A stretch of 36,579 nt of DNA. It comes from Ottowia sp. GTDB lineage: Bacteria; Pseudomonadota; Gammaproteobacteria; Burkholderiales; Burkholderiaceae_C. The position numbers were made by a program, and so were the translations under genes. Under the pieces are notes generated by a model. That model was given only the letters and a program-made list of their open reading frames with translations. It had not been told where the DNA came from and made no database searches. This document shows positions 29,064-36,579 of the stretch, piece by piece; position 1 is the first letter of the stretch; each line of letters begins with the position of its first letter. Location of the stretch: assembly GCA_017997715.1 (NCBI GenBank), contig JAGOEM010000008.1, forward strand, positions 1 to 36,579. Direction: 5' to 3'.

Positions 29064-31538
29064 ATGAACCGATTCCTCTCATCCGCCGCGTTCGTCCTTC
29101 CCGTGCTGGCCGGCCTGGCCGCCGTGCTGTGGGTGGGCGCGGGCTACGCCGGCAGCTACCCGCTGGCGCTGGCCGTCACCGCGCTGATCGGCGCTTTCTT
29201 TGTGGTCGGCGTGGTCGAGCTGCTGCGCTACCGCCAGGCCACGCACAGCCTGTCGAACGCGCTGGCGCAGCTGCCGGAACCCGCGCCGCCGCTGGCCGAC
29301 TGGCTGGGCCAGATCCACCCCACGCTGCGCCAGGTGGTGCGCCAGCGGGTAGAGGGCGAACGCGCCGGCTTGCCCGCGCCGGCCCTCACGCCCTATCTGG
29401 CCGGCCTGCTGGTGCTGCTGGGCATGCTGGGCACCTTTGCCGGCATGGTGGTCACCCTGCGCGGCACCGGCATGGCGCTGGAAAGCGCAACCGACCTGGC
29501 CGCCGTGCGCGCCTCGCTGGCGGCGCCGGTCAAAGGGCTGGGCGTGGCCTTTGGCACATCGCTGGCGGGCGTGGCGGCATCGGCCATGCTGGGGCTGCTG
29601 TCGGCACTGGCGCGGCGCGAACGGCTGTTGGCCGGCCAGGGGCTGGACGGGCGCATCGCCACCACGCTGCGCGCCTACTCGGCCGCGCACCAGCGCGACG
29701 AATCCTTCCGCCTGATGCAGCGCCAGGCCGACGCGCTGCCGCTGCTGGCCGAGCGCCTGCAAACCCTGGCGCTGCAGCTGGAACAACAAAACGGCGCGCT
29801 GCAAGAACGCCTGCTGACGGGCCAAGAGCGCTTTCACCAGCAAACCGAATCGACCTACAGCGCACTGGCCGCTTCGGTGGGCCAGTCGCTGAAAGCCAGC
29901 CTGGAAGGCAGTGCCCGCGCCGCCAGCGCCGCCCTGCAACCCGCGGTAGAAGCCACGCTGGCCGGCCTGGCCCGCGAAGCCAGCGCGCTGCAGGGCAGCG
30001 TGTCAGCCGGCGTGCAGCAGCACCTGGCCAGCTTGAACGAGCGCTTTGACGCCCACAACACCGACGTTGCCCGCCACTGGCAGCAGGCGCTGGCCGGCCA
30101 GCAGCACACGCACGAAGCGCTGACCGCCAACCTGCGCGACACGCTGGCGGGCTTTGGCAGCGGCTTTCAAAACCAATCGGCCGCGCTGGTCGAACAACTG
30201 GCCGCGCAGCTGGCCAGCGCCAGCGGCACCCTGGCCGAACGCAGCCACGCCCTGCTGGCCCAGCAGACCGAAACCGGCCAGGCCCAGGCCGACGCGCTGC
30301 AGCGCCAGCTGGCCGACACCACCACACAGCTGGGCCAGAAAACCGCGCAGCTGCTGCAAGGCGCGCAGCAGGCGCTGGCCGATGGCCAGGCGCAAGCCGC
30401 CACGCGCGACGCCGAACAGCTGAACGCCTGGCGCACCGCGCTGGACGAGCACCAGCGCACCACGCTGGCGCTGGGCCAGGACACGCGCGACGCCCTCAGC
30501 AGCACCGCGCAGCGCTTTCAAGAACAGGTGGGCGCCCTGCAAGACGGCGTGGCCCAGGCGCACGCCGCGCTGCAAGCCCAGGCGGCCGAGCGCGACGCGG
30601 CGCAACTGGCCGCGTGGACGGCCTCGCTGGCGCAGCACACACAGGCCAGCCAGGCGCTGACCACGCGCACGCAGGAATCGCTGGCAGCCACCGCCGCGCA
30701 GTTCGCCCAGCTGGCCACGGCCATGAATGAAAACGCCGACCAGCGCCACACCCACCTGCGTGAGCAGCTATCAGAACAAGAGCAATCACGCCTGGCCACC
30801 TGGCAGCAAGCGCTGACCGACATGGCCGCGCAACTGCACCAGCAGTGGCAGCAAAGCGGCGCCGACAGCGTGCGCCAGCAGCAGGCCGTGCTGACCGCGC
30901 TGGCCGACACCGCGCAGACCATGGCCAGCCAATCGGCCACGCAGGCGCAAGGCACCGTGACCGAAATCGCCCGCCTGATGGACGCCGCCGCCGCCGCCCC
31001 GCGCGCCGCCGCCGAAGTGATTGGCGAGCTGCGCGACAAGCTCACCGACAGCATGGCGCGCGACAACGCCATGCTGGACGAACGCGCCCGCGTGCTGGAC
31101 ACGCTGGGCACGCTGCTGGACCGCGTGAACCACGCATCCGCCGAGCAGCGCGCCGCCATCGACCAGCTGGTCGGCGGATCGGCCGAGGTGCTGGAACGCA
31201 CCGCCACCCGCTTTGCCGAACGCATGGAAGCCGACAGCGGCCGCCTGGCCGATGCGGCCGCGCAAATCGGCGCCGGCGCCACCGAAATCGCCAGCCTGGG
31301 CGACGCCTTTGGCCAGGCGGTGCAGGCCTTCGGCGAATCCAACGCGCAACTGACCACGCACCTGCAGCAGCTGGACGCCACCCTGGCCCAGTCCATCGCC
31401 CGCAGCGACGAGCAACTGGCCTACTACGTGGCCCAGGCGCGCGAAGTGATCGACCTGAGCCTGACATCGCAACAGCAGATCGTCGGCGACTTGCAGCGCC
31501 TGGCGCGCGAGCGCGCGGCGGAAGGCAGCGTGGCATGA
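29064..31538 (+). CDS. DUF802 protein: MotA/ExbB/ZorA-like channel with giant helical tail
   Basis: An 824-residue inner-membrane protein. Four membrane segments are visible: about 8–28, 33–54, 110–132 and 157–180. The last two carry the MotA/TolQ/ExbB pattern LLVLLGMLGTFAGMVVTLRGTG (115–136) and GLGVAFGTSLAGVAASAMLGLLSAL (158–182). Residues about 185–820 are almost continuous charged helix, rich in Ala, Gln and Leu and poor in Gly/Pro. Within it the element L-x-x-W-x-x-x-L recurs with Trp at 456, 518 and 580, exactly 62 residues apart, with a more distant relative at Trp339. MotA-type fold plus a long cytoplasmic tail is the layout of ZorA of Zorya defence systems and of other ion-driven stators. 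The ATG at 29064 is chosen over an upstream TTG. Its stop overlaps the OmpA-like start. Confidence 0.92.
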   Translation: MNRFLSSAAFVLPVLAGLAAVLWVGAGYAGSYPLALAVTALIGAFFVVGVVELLRYRQATHSLSNALAQLPEPAPPLADWLGQIHPTLRQVVRQRVEGERAGLPAPALTPYLAGLLVLLGMLGTFAGMVVTLRGTGMALESATDLAAVRASLAAPVKGLGVAFGTSLAGVAASAMLGLLSALARRERLLAGQGLDGRIATTLRAYSAAHQRDESFRLMQRQADALPLLAERLQTLALQLEQQNGALQERLLTGQERFHQQTESTYSALAASVGQSLKASLEGSARAASAALQPAVEATLAGLAREASALQGSVSAGVQQHLASLNERFDAHNTDVARHWQQALAGQQHTHEALTANLRDTLAGFGSGFQNQSAALVEQLAAQLASASGTLAERSHALLAQQTETGQAQADALQRQLADTTTQLGQKTAQLLQGAQQALADGQAQAATRDAEQLNAWRTALDEHQRTTLALGQDTRDALSSTAQRFQEQVGALQDGVAQAHAALQAQAAERDAAQLAAWTASLAQHTQASQALTTRTQESLAATAAQFAQLATAMNENADQRHTHLREQLSEQEQSRLATWQQALTDMAAQLHQQWQQSGADSVRQQQAVLTALADTAQTMASQSATQAQGTVTEIARLMDAAAAAPRAAAEVIGELRDKLTDSMARDNAMLDERARVLDTLGTLLDRVNHASAEQRAAIDQLVGGSAEVLERTATRFAERMEADSGRLADAAAQIGAGATEIASLGDAFGQAVQAFGESNAQLTTHLQQLDATLAQSIARSDEQLAYYVAQAREVIDLSLTSQQQIVGDLQRLARERAAEGSVA

Positions 31539-32224
31539 GCACGCTGGAAGAAGCCGACAGCGACACCGCGCTGCCGGTGTGGACCGCCTTTGGCGATCTG
31601 ATGGCCGGGCTGCTGGGCGCCTTTGTGCTGATCCTGGTGTGCGCGCTGGCTTTGCAGTTCGATTTAACCGATCGCCTGCAAAAAGAGATTGCGCAGCGCG
31701 AAGTGCAGGCCCAGCGCCTGCAAACGCTGGAACAAGCCCTGGCCGGCCCGCTGGCGGCCGGCCGCGTCACGCTGCAGAACGGGCGCATCGGCATCAACGG
31801 CAACGTGCTGTTCGAGCTGTCTTCCGCCGAGCTGCAACCCGACGGCCGCGCCCTGTTGAAAAGCCTGGCCGCACCTTTGACCGGCTACCTGCAGGCGCGG
31901 CAAGAGATATTGATGGTCAGCGGCTTTACCGACGACCGGCAGGTGCGCGGCGGCAGCAAGGCGTTTGCCGACAACTGGGAACTGTCTGCCCAGCGCGCGC
32001 TGACGGTGACGCGCACGCTGATCGAGGAAGGCGTGCCGTCGTCGGCCGTGTTCGCCGCCGCTTTTGGTTCGCAGCAGGCGGTGGCGTCCAACGCCGACGC
32101 CGAAGGCCGCGCCAAGAACCGCCGCGTAGAGATAGCGCCCATGCCGCGCCAGGCCGCCGCCGTGGCGCCCACGCCGGGCGCAGGCACAGCGACCGGCAGC
32201 GCCGCAGGATCGCCGCGTGGCTGA
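31535..32224 (+). CDS. MotB/ZorB-like protein: one membrane helix plus OmpA peptidoglycan-binding domain
   Basis: A 229-residue protein. A short cytosolic start is followed by one membrane helix, WTAFGDLMAGLLGAFVLILVCAL (16–38). Asp21 near its cytoplasmic end occupies the place of the ion-binding Asp of MotB (AYADFMTAMM) and ZorB. A coiled linker (42–70) leads to an OmpA/MotB domain: GRIGINGNVLFELSSAELQPDGRALLKSLA (83–112), EILMVSGFTDD (124–134), FADNWELSAQRALTVTRTLIEEGVPSSAVFAAAFGSQQAV (144–183) and RAKNRRVEIAPMP (192–204). An Ala/Pro tail follows. It should pair with the upstream channel protein as a peptidoglycan-anchored stator. The ATGA overlap shows translational coupling. Confidence 0.94.
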   Translation: MSTLEEADSDTALPVWTAFGDLMAGLLGAFVLILVCALALQFDLTDRLQKEIAQREVQAQRLQTLEQALAGPLAAGRVTLQNGRIGINGNVLFELSSAELQPDGRALLKSLAAPLTGYLQARQEILMVSGFTDDRQVRGGSKAFADNWELSAQRALTVTRTLIEEGVPSSAVFAAAFGSQQAVASNADAEGRAKNRRVEIAPMPRQAAAVAPTPGAGTATGSAAGSPRG

Positions 32225-33032
32225 GCACGATCTGCCGGCCAAGGCGGGCGGCGAAGCCAGCGCTGACGACATTGCGCGCGCAGCCGAATCGGCCGACGAG
32301 CCCAGCCTGAACCCCGCCGAAGCCGGTGCGGACGCCCTGACGCAAACCATGGCACAGGCACGCGAAAGCGGCCTGCCCGCCGCCAACCCCACGCGCTGGC
32401 GCCGCATCGAAGCGCTGGCCCAACGCAGCGCGCGCCACACCGGCGCCACGCGGCAATTGCTGGATGCGCGGCTACATGCGCTGCTGGCCGAACTGGCCGC
32501 CGCCGCGCCCGCACTGGGCACGCCCGGCAACGCGGCGCCCGCTGATGCGCCGCCGCCGCAGGCCACGACGGCCGAAGCCAACGCCGCTGCCGAGCCCGCC
32601 GCGCGGCCACTGCGCGCCCTGCTGGCGCAACTGCAAGGCGCCGCCGCAGAAGCCAACCCCCACCAGCCCGCACCCGGCACCGATGCCACCCCGCCCGCCG
32701 TCGCGCGCGGCGCGCCGCGCGATCTGAAAGTGGTTCAGGAACACCGCGCCGCCTGGACGCAGCTGCGTGCCGAACAGCGCGTGGCCGAGGCGCAGACCGC
32801 GCTGCCCGACCAGGCCGGCCCGCTGAATTCGCAGCTGCTGCTGCACCGCGCATTGGCGCTCATGCGCGAAACCGCGCCCGGCTACCTGCGCCACTTCATG
32901 GCCCAGGCCGAGGCGCTGATGTGGCTGGAGCAGGCGCTGGAACCGCCCGCAGCGCCGCCCAAAGCCACCCCGCGCGGCAAACCGAACAAGACGCCGTCGC
33001 GCGGCCCACGCGACGGCAAGAGCCCTCGTTAG
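32217..33032 (+). CDS. DUF2894 protein, last gene of the stator-like operon
   Basis: A 271-residue soluble protein matching DUF2894, function unknown. It starts at a GTG at 32217, overlapping the end of the OmpA-like gene by 8 nt. Visible: an acidic N-terminal region, NPTRWRRIEALAQRSARHTGATRQLLDARLHALLAELAA (57–95), and a long Ala/Pro-rich middle (about 96–165, probably disordered). A conserved-looking C-terminal part follows: DLKVVQEHRAAWTQLRAEQRVAEAQTALPDQAGPLNSQLLLHRALALMRETAPGYLRHFMAQAEALMWLEQAL (in outline, 169–241), with a basic Lys/Arg/Pro tail. No signal or membrane helix is present, so it should act in the cytoplasm with the DUF3348 protein and the channel tail. Confidence 0.88.
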   Translation: MAEHDLPAKAGGEASADDIARAAESADEPSLNPAEAGADALTQTMAQARESGLPAANPTRWRRIEALAQRSARHTGATRQLLDARLHALLAELAAAAPALGTPGNAAPADAPPPQATTAEANAAAEPAARPLRALLAQLQGAAAEANPHQPAPGTDATPPAVARGAPRDLKVVQEHRAAWTQLRAEQRVAEAQTALPDQAGPLNSQLLLHRALALMRETAPGYLRHFMAQAEALMWLEQALEPPAAPPKATPRGKPNKTPSRGPRDGKSPR

Positions 33033-33035
33033 CTG

Positions 33036-33097
33036 CGATATTAATAGCTCATGGCGCTTGCTACGTCAGCGCTGGGCGCCTAGTTGGCACTTATTTC
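33036..33097 (+). repeat. Dispersed ~60-bp repeat, copy 8
   Basis: GATATTAATAGCTCATGGCGCTTG … GCGCTGGGCGCC, given in pieces. It lies between convergent genes and runs a few bases into the stop of the IPTL-CTERM gene. A bidirectional terminator role is plausible. Confidence 0.7.
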
Positions 33098-35382
33098 TCT
33101 GACGTGGAACCAGGCCATCGAGCGCTGGGCAGCGCAACTCGGGCAGGCCGGCGGCGCAAGCGCCGCGCGCCCAAGCCAGCCGCCAGCAGGCCCAACAGTG
33201 TCAAGCCCCACTGCCCCAGCGTGGGCACGGGCACGGGCTGCGGCACGGCCACCAGCAGCGGGTCCGTGATGGCGCCGTCGGCGGGGTCGCTGTCACCGCT
33301 TTGGTTGTCGGTCACGGCGTAGCTGAAGCCATCGCTGCCGACCAGGGTCATGCTCCACGGCGCCCAGGCGTTGCCCATCCATTTGTACAGGCGCGCGCCG
33401 GCGGGCAAGTCCTCGGGCAGTGTGATCGTGACCACGGCGGTGCCGCCAGTGGTGCAGGCCCGGGCCGACCAGCTGAGTTCGCCATACGGAAAGTCGTAGC
33501 CGCTGGGCAGCGGAACGCGCGTCGCGCCCACGGCGGCCCAGGCAGGCGCGGCAGCAAAGACGCAGCCGTCGGTACCACCGATCGCTGCGCGCACGCCGGT
33601 GCCGGAGTCGGTGTAGGGCGTGGGGACAAAGCTGGCGCTGACGGTGCACGCGGCAGTCATCGCACCGGTGGTGAAGGTGCCGCCACTCAGGCTGCCGCCG
33701 CAGCTGCTTTGCACGCCATCCAGACTGTAGCCAGCGTTGGGGCTGACGCTGCAGCTGCCCGTCTGCCCATAGGTGACCGGACCTGTGCAAGCCACCGCGC
33801 CGCCGGCCGCCGGGTTGGCAGCGCCGATAAGGGCATAGCTGCTCAGGCTGAAGCTGGCGGTCACGCTGCGTGCCTGGTCCAGCGTGACGGTGCAGGTGGG
33901 CGCGCTGCCGCTGCAGGCGCCGCCCCAGGCCAGTGTCTGTCCCGCAGGCACCGTGGCCGTCAGCGTGACGCTGGGATCGGGCGTGCTGGTCGGGTAGGCT
34001 GCCACGCAGGAGGCGCCGCCAGCGATGGTGCAATTCGCAATCGCGCCGCCCACCGGCACGGGGTTGTTGCCGGCGCTCACGCTGCCGGTGCCACTCACCA
34101 CCACGCTGAGGCCCACAGCGGTGCTGCGCAGATCGTTGTCCGAGACTGCCGTGCCACCGCGATTGCCATGGCGCCCGCCGCCCGCCGCGTTGCCGGCCAC
34201 CGTGCATTCGGGCGCCAGCCACAGCGCTCCGTCGTTCCACAGCCCGCCGACGGCCTGGCCGCCCGAGCGGTAACCGGCGCCGCCACCGCCCGCGGCCAGG
34301 TTGCCGCTGACGCTGCAGCCCGCACCCCGCAGGGTCAGGCTGGCGCCTGGGGCGTTGTAAATGCCCGCCACGGCGATGCCGCCGTCGCTGCCATTGTTGC
34401 CAGGCGTGCCGCCGCCGCCGCCGACCCAGATGCCCGTCAGCGTGGCGTATCCGCCACCGCCGCCTGGGCCGCTGCAGCCGAAGACCCCATCCGTTCCAGC
34501 CCCACCACTGCCCCCAGCTCCCCCACTGGTCGGCGAGCCTGATGCGCCGCCATTGCTGCCATTGCTGCCGTGGCCTGGGCTTCCGTAGCTGCCCCCGCCG
34601 CCGCCGCCCGCCCAACCGCCGCCGCCGCCAGCGCCACCGAAGGGGTCGCCGAGTTGGCCGCCGCCCGCGCCACCACCCGCGCCACCGCCGTTGCTGCCGG
34701 CGCTGATGCTGGCGGCCACGCCATTAAAGGCCTGGCCGCCCGTGGGGCTTTGGGTGGCGCCGCTGCCGCCTGCGTTGCCAAGCCAGCCAGCGCCGCCGTT
34801 GCCGCCCGCGCCATACAGCGTTGCGCCGCCCTGCACCAGCACCCGAACGCCACTGCCGCCGCCACCTCCGGCGCCCTGCGAGTCGCCAGCACCCGCACCG
34901 CCGCCGCTCGCGTAGTTGCCTAGCACCCGCACGCCTTCGAGCCGGAGCACGCCGTCGTTGCGAATGCCGGCCCCAAGGGACGAGCCGGAGGCCTGCGTGC
35001 CGTCCCAATTGATCCCCCTGCCCGCCAGCAGGCCACGCGTGAGGGTGAGCCCCTGCAAGCTGACGCCGGCGCCCACGGCCACGCGCAGCACGCGGCCACG
35101 CAGCTGGCCATCGAGCGTGACGCCCGGGCCGGTGATGGTCACGTCGCTGTTCACCACCAACTCGCTTGCCAGCGTGATCTGCGTGACGCCGCTGCCAAAG
35201 ACGATGGTGTCCGCCCCAGCACTGGTCGCCGCATCGGCCAGGGCCTGGCGCAGCGTGCCGGCGCCGCTGTCGGCGCCGCTGGTGACGGTGAAGCTGGCCG
35301 CCCGCGCCGGGTGGGCGGCCAGCACGGCGGCGGCCAACGTCAGGCAGCAAAGGGCAAAGGAGCGCGAGCAAAGAGGTGTCAT
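33091..35382 (-). CDS. Secreted glycine-rich IPTL-CTERM surface protein
   Basis: A 763-residue exported protein. The signal peptide ends AHPARA–ASFTV. The first part, SFTVTSGADSGAGTLRQALADAATSAGADTIVFG, is the start typical of bacterial right-handed β-helix proteins. About residues 155–345 are very rich in Gly/Ser/Ala with repeated GGxGG units. A Cys-containing region follows with InlB-like motifs (SVTASFSLSSYAL…GGAVACTG, AACTVSASFVPTPY). A β-domain with GTAVVTITLPEDLPAGARLYKWMGNAWAPWSM then leads to the sorting signal VPTLGQWGLTLLGLLAAGLGARRLRRR: an IPTL-type motif, a membrane helix and a basic cluster. Such tails are processed by an exosortase-like enzyme, which is not in the window. The ~16 residues after the basic cluster are unusual and partly repeat-encoded. 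Role unknown; probably cell-surface or matrix. Confidence 0.9.
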   Translation of the reverse strand: MTPLCSRSFALCCLTLAAAVLAAHPARAASFTVTSGADSGAGTLRQALADAATSAGADTIVFGSGVTQITLASELVVNSDVTITGPGVTLDGQLRGRVLRVAVGAGVSLQGLTLTRGLLAGRGINWDGTQASGSSLGAGIRNDGVLRLEGVRVLGNYASGGGAGAGDSQGAGGGGGSGVRVLVQGGATLYGAGGNGGAGWLGNAGGSGATQSPTGGQAFNGVAASISAGSNGGGAGGGAGGGQLGDPFGGAGGGGGWAGGGGGGSYGSPGHGSNGSNGGASGSPTSGGAGGSGGAGTDGVFGCSGPGGGGGYATLTGIWVGGGGGTPGNNGSDGGIAVAGIYNAPGASLTLRGAGCSVSGNLAAGGGGAGYRSGGQAVGGLWNDGALWLAPECTVAGNAAGGGRHGNRGGTAVSDNDLRSTAVGLSVVVSGTGSVSAGNNPVPVGGAIANCTIAGGASCVAAYPTSTPDPSVTLTATVPAGQTLAWGGACSGSAPTCTVTLDQARSVTASFSLSSYALIGAANPAAGGAVACTGPVTYGQTGSCSVSPNAGYSLDGVQSSCGGSLSGGTFTTGAMTAACTVSASFVPTPYTDSGTGVRAAIGGTDGCVFAAAPAWAAVGATRVPLPSGYDFPYGELSWSARACTTGGTAVVTITLPEDLPAGARLYKWMGNAWAPWSMTLVGSDGFSYAVTDNQSGDSDPADGAITDPLLVAVPQPVPVPTLGQWGLTLLGLLAAGLGARRLRRRPARVALPSARWPGSTSEK

Positions 35383-35480
35383 GCTGAAACTCTGGGTCAG
35401 GGCCGCAGGGCGAACAAACCGTCACGGCAGGCCGGCGGCCCGCCATTTGTCACACTGTAGTTATTTCGCAAGCATTTGTA

Positions 35481-35500
35481 TGTCGCCCGTTTGGGCGACA
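35481..35500. promoter_or_regulatory. Perfect 8-bp hairpin upstream of the IPTL-CTERM gene
   Basis: TGTCGCCC-GTTT-GGGCGACA is a perfect inverted repeat in the gap between rpe and the IPTL-CTERM gene, about 100 nt before the latter's ATG. No T-tract follows on either strand, so a simple terminator is unlikely. An operator is possible. Confidence 0.35.
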
Positions 35501-35523
35501 CGGCCATGCCCCGTGGATTGACC

Positions 35524-35582
35524 ATGAAAATGGCATTCAGCGCCCATTCGGCGGGCGCCAAAAGCTATTTAATTAAGAGCAA
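35524..35582 (+). repeat. Dispersed ~60-bp repeat, copy 9
   Basis: GAAAATGGCATTCAGCGCCC … GGCGGGCGCCAAAAGCTATTTAATT, in pieces, located downstream of rpe. Confidence 0.75.
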
Positions 35583-35638
35583 CCGGCGCTGCCTGACAGG
35601 TGCGCCGGCGCTGCGCATGCGCCAGGCGCTGGCGGCGT

Positions 35639-36325
35639 TCAGGGCGCTTGCAGCGCGCGGCGCATCTCGGCGATCGCCGTCGCGTAGTCCTTCTGACCAA
35701 AGATCGCGCTGCCGGCCACAAAGGCGTCGGCCCCCGCGTCGGCCACCTGGCGGATGTTGCTGGCCTTGATGCCGCCGTCCACTTCCAGGCGGATGGGCTT
35801 GCCGGTGGCGTCGATGCGGCGGCGCACCTGCTCGATCTTGCGCAGCGCGCTGTCGATGAAGCTTTGCCCGCCAAAGCCGGGGTTCACGCTCATGATCAGC
35901 ACCAGGTCGATGTCGTCGATCAGCCAGTCCAGCACATCCAGCGGCGCCCCGGGGTTGAACACCAGGCCGGCCTTGCACCCCGCCGCGCGGATGGCCTGCA
36001 CGCTGCGGTGCGCGTGCGTGCTGGCGTCGGGGTGAAAGCTGATGTAGTCCGCCCCGGCCTGCGCAAAGGCCTGGGCCAGCGCGTCGACGGGCTGCACCAT
36101 CATGTGCACGTCCATCGGCACCGGGCGGCCGTCGGCGGTCTTGGCGTAGGGCTTGATGGCCTGGCAGATCATCGGCCCGAAGGTCAGGTTGGGCACGTAA
36201 TGGTTGTCCATCACGTCAAAGTGGATCCAGTCGGCGCCGGCGGCGATGACTTGGGTGACCTCGTCGCCCAGGCGGGCGAAATCGGCCGAGAGGATGGACG
36301 GTGCGATGGCGTAGTCGGTGCTCAT
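35639..36325 (-). CDS. rpe: Ribulose-phosphate 3-epimerase
   Basis: Interconverts D-ribulose 5-phosphate and D-xylulose 5-phosphate in the pentose phosphate and Calvin pathways. The 228 residues form a complete (βα)8 barrel with all family motifs: [14 protein letters not shown] (7–20), metal ligands His35 and Asp37 in [17 protein letters not shown], His74 in MDVHMMV, the phosphate-loop segment [11 protein letters not shown] (146–156), and the catalytic Asp183 in EVDGGIK. It is divergent from apaG with 74 nt between the starts, a gene pair I recall from related genomes. Confidence 0.98.
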   Translation of the reverse strand: MSTDYAIAPSILSADFARLGDEVTQVIAAGADWIHFDVMDNHYVPNLTFGPMICQAIKPYAKTADGRPVPMDVHMMVQPVDALAQAFAQAGADYISFHPDASTHAHRSVQAIRAAGCKAGLVFNPGAPLDVLDWLIDDIDLVLIMSVNPGFGGQSFIDSALRKIEQVRRRIDATGKPIRLEVDGGIKASNIRQVADAGADAFVAGSAIFGQKDYATAIAEMRRALQAP

Positions 36326-36399
36326 GGACGGCGATTGTCGCGCAGGTGCACTCGCCCCTGCGCCAGCGCGGCGCCCAGCCGCCGTTTACCATTGGCGAC

Positions 36400-36579
36400 A
36401 TGGCCAAGTACCAGTTTCAAGTCGAAGTCGAACCGCAATTCCTGCCCGATCAGTCGCAGCCGGAAAGCGACCAATATGGCTTCGCCTACACCATCACCGT
36501 GCACAACGCGGGCGAAGTGGCGGCGCAGCTGATCTCGCGCCACTGGGTCATCACCGACGCGCGTGGCCATGTCGAAGAA
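36400..36579 (+). CDS. apaG: ApaG (Co2+/Mg2+ efflux-associated) protein, N-terminal part
   Basis: Sixty codons are present before the window ends: MAKYQFQVEVEPQFLPDQS, then ESDQYGFAYTITVHNAGEVAAQLISRHWVITDARG in outline. This is the start of the ApaG/DUF525 β-sandwich domain, found in proteins linked to cobalt resistance and Ap4A levels; the biochemical role is not settled. The ATG at 36400 gives the usual N-terminus. The C-terminal half lies outside. Confidence 0.95.
   Translation, partial: MAKYQFQVEVEPQFLPDQSQPESDQYGFAYTITVHNAGEVAAQLISRHWVITDARGHVEE

Noticed and set aside
30755..30795. Partial resemblance to the dispersed repeat inside the channel gene (GAGCAGCTATCAG)
   Set aside because: Only the AGCTAT end matches; there is no inverted core or ATTTGA end, and the encoded residues fit the 62-residue tail repeat.
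28281..33032. Calling the stator-like operon a Zorya defence system
   Set aside because: Only the channel pair resembles ZorA/ZorB. No helicase, nuclease or other Zorya effector is encoded nearby, and the partner genes are DUF3348 and DUF2894.
34400..34900. Dense GCC/GCCGCC tandem pattern resembling a CRISPR or satellite array
   Set aside because: The units are irregular and lie in frame, encoding the Gly-rich segment of the IPTL-CTERM protein.
1..36579. tRNA, rRNA, complete insertion sequences, prophage or CRISPR array
   Set aside because: No cloverleaf, rRNA segment, transposase, integrase or regularly spaced direct repeats could be recognised on either strand.

Overview
The window comes from a G+C-rich betaproteobacterium, most likely Burkholderiales / Comamonadaceae (Acidovorax–Ottowia type). 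Three things point there: the protein sequences, the gene set (an IPTL-CTERM protein and a DUF3348–DUF802–OmpA–DUF2894 operon), and a dispersed repeat of about 60 bp containing AATAGCT and GGCGGGCGCT that I recall from that family. Nine copies are visible here. All names rest on reading the sequence; no database was searched.

Layout. (1) 1–7034, minus strand: an interrupted trp cluster, trpE – lipoprotein – trpG – HNH endonuclease-like gene – ltaE – LysE-type exporter – membrane protein of unknown function – trpD (cut by the window start). The HNH gene has a much lower G+C content than its neighbours. (2) 7564–9443, plus strand: a transglutaminase-like protein and a secreted chalcone-isomerase-like protein. 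(3) 9630–11310, minus: an aspartoacylase/succinylglutamate-desuccinylase-like hydrolase and the phosphatase gph. (4) 11525–22008, minus: a complete nitrate-assimilation locus. It encodes a NIT–ANTAR antiterminator (nasR), an ABC nitrate importer (nrtA, nrtB, nrtD), NADH-nitrite reductase (nirB, nirD) and assimilatory nitrate reductase (nasA). Ahead of nrtA the DNA shows an NtrC-like site, a near-consensus sigma-54 promoter, a hairpin with an AACGUA hexaloop and a long terminator hairpin. This is the expected layout for nitrogen-limitation control combined with nitrate-responsive antitermination. nasR has its own sigma-54 promoter. (5) 22361–27324, minus: a four-gene iron-type operon (imelysin – di-haem oxidoreductase – second imelysin – DUF1513) joined by ATGA overlaps, with a candidate Fur site upstream. 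A periplasmic DsrE-like gene lies divergently.

(6) 28281–33032, plus: a tight four-gene operon DUF3348 – MotA/ExbB/ZorA-like channel protein with a ~620-residue helical tail – MotB/ZorB-like OmpA protein – DUF2894. This looks like an uncharacterised ion-driven stator-type envelope machine and is the best candidate for an undescribed system. (7) 33091–35382, minus: a secreted glycine-rich IPTL-CTERM surface protein. (8) 35639–end: rpe (minus) and the start of apaG (plus).

The repeat copies sit mostly at the ends of transcription units. One lies inside the lysE-type reading frame, and two lie between the NtrC-like site and the sigma-54 promoter of nrtA and nasR.
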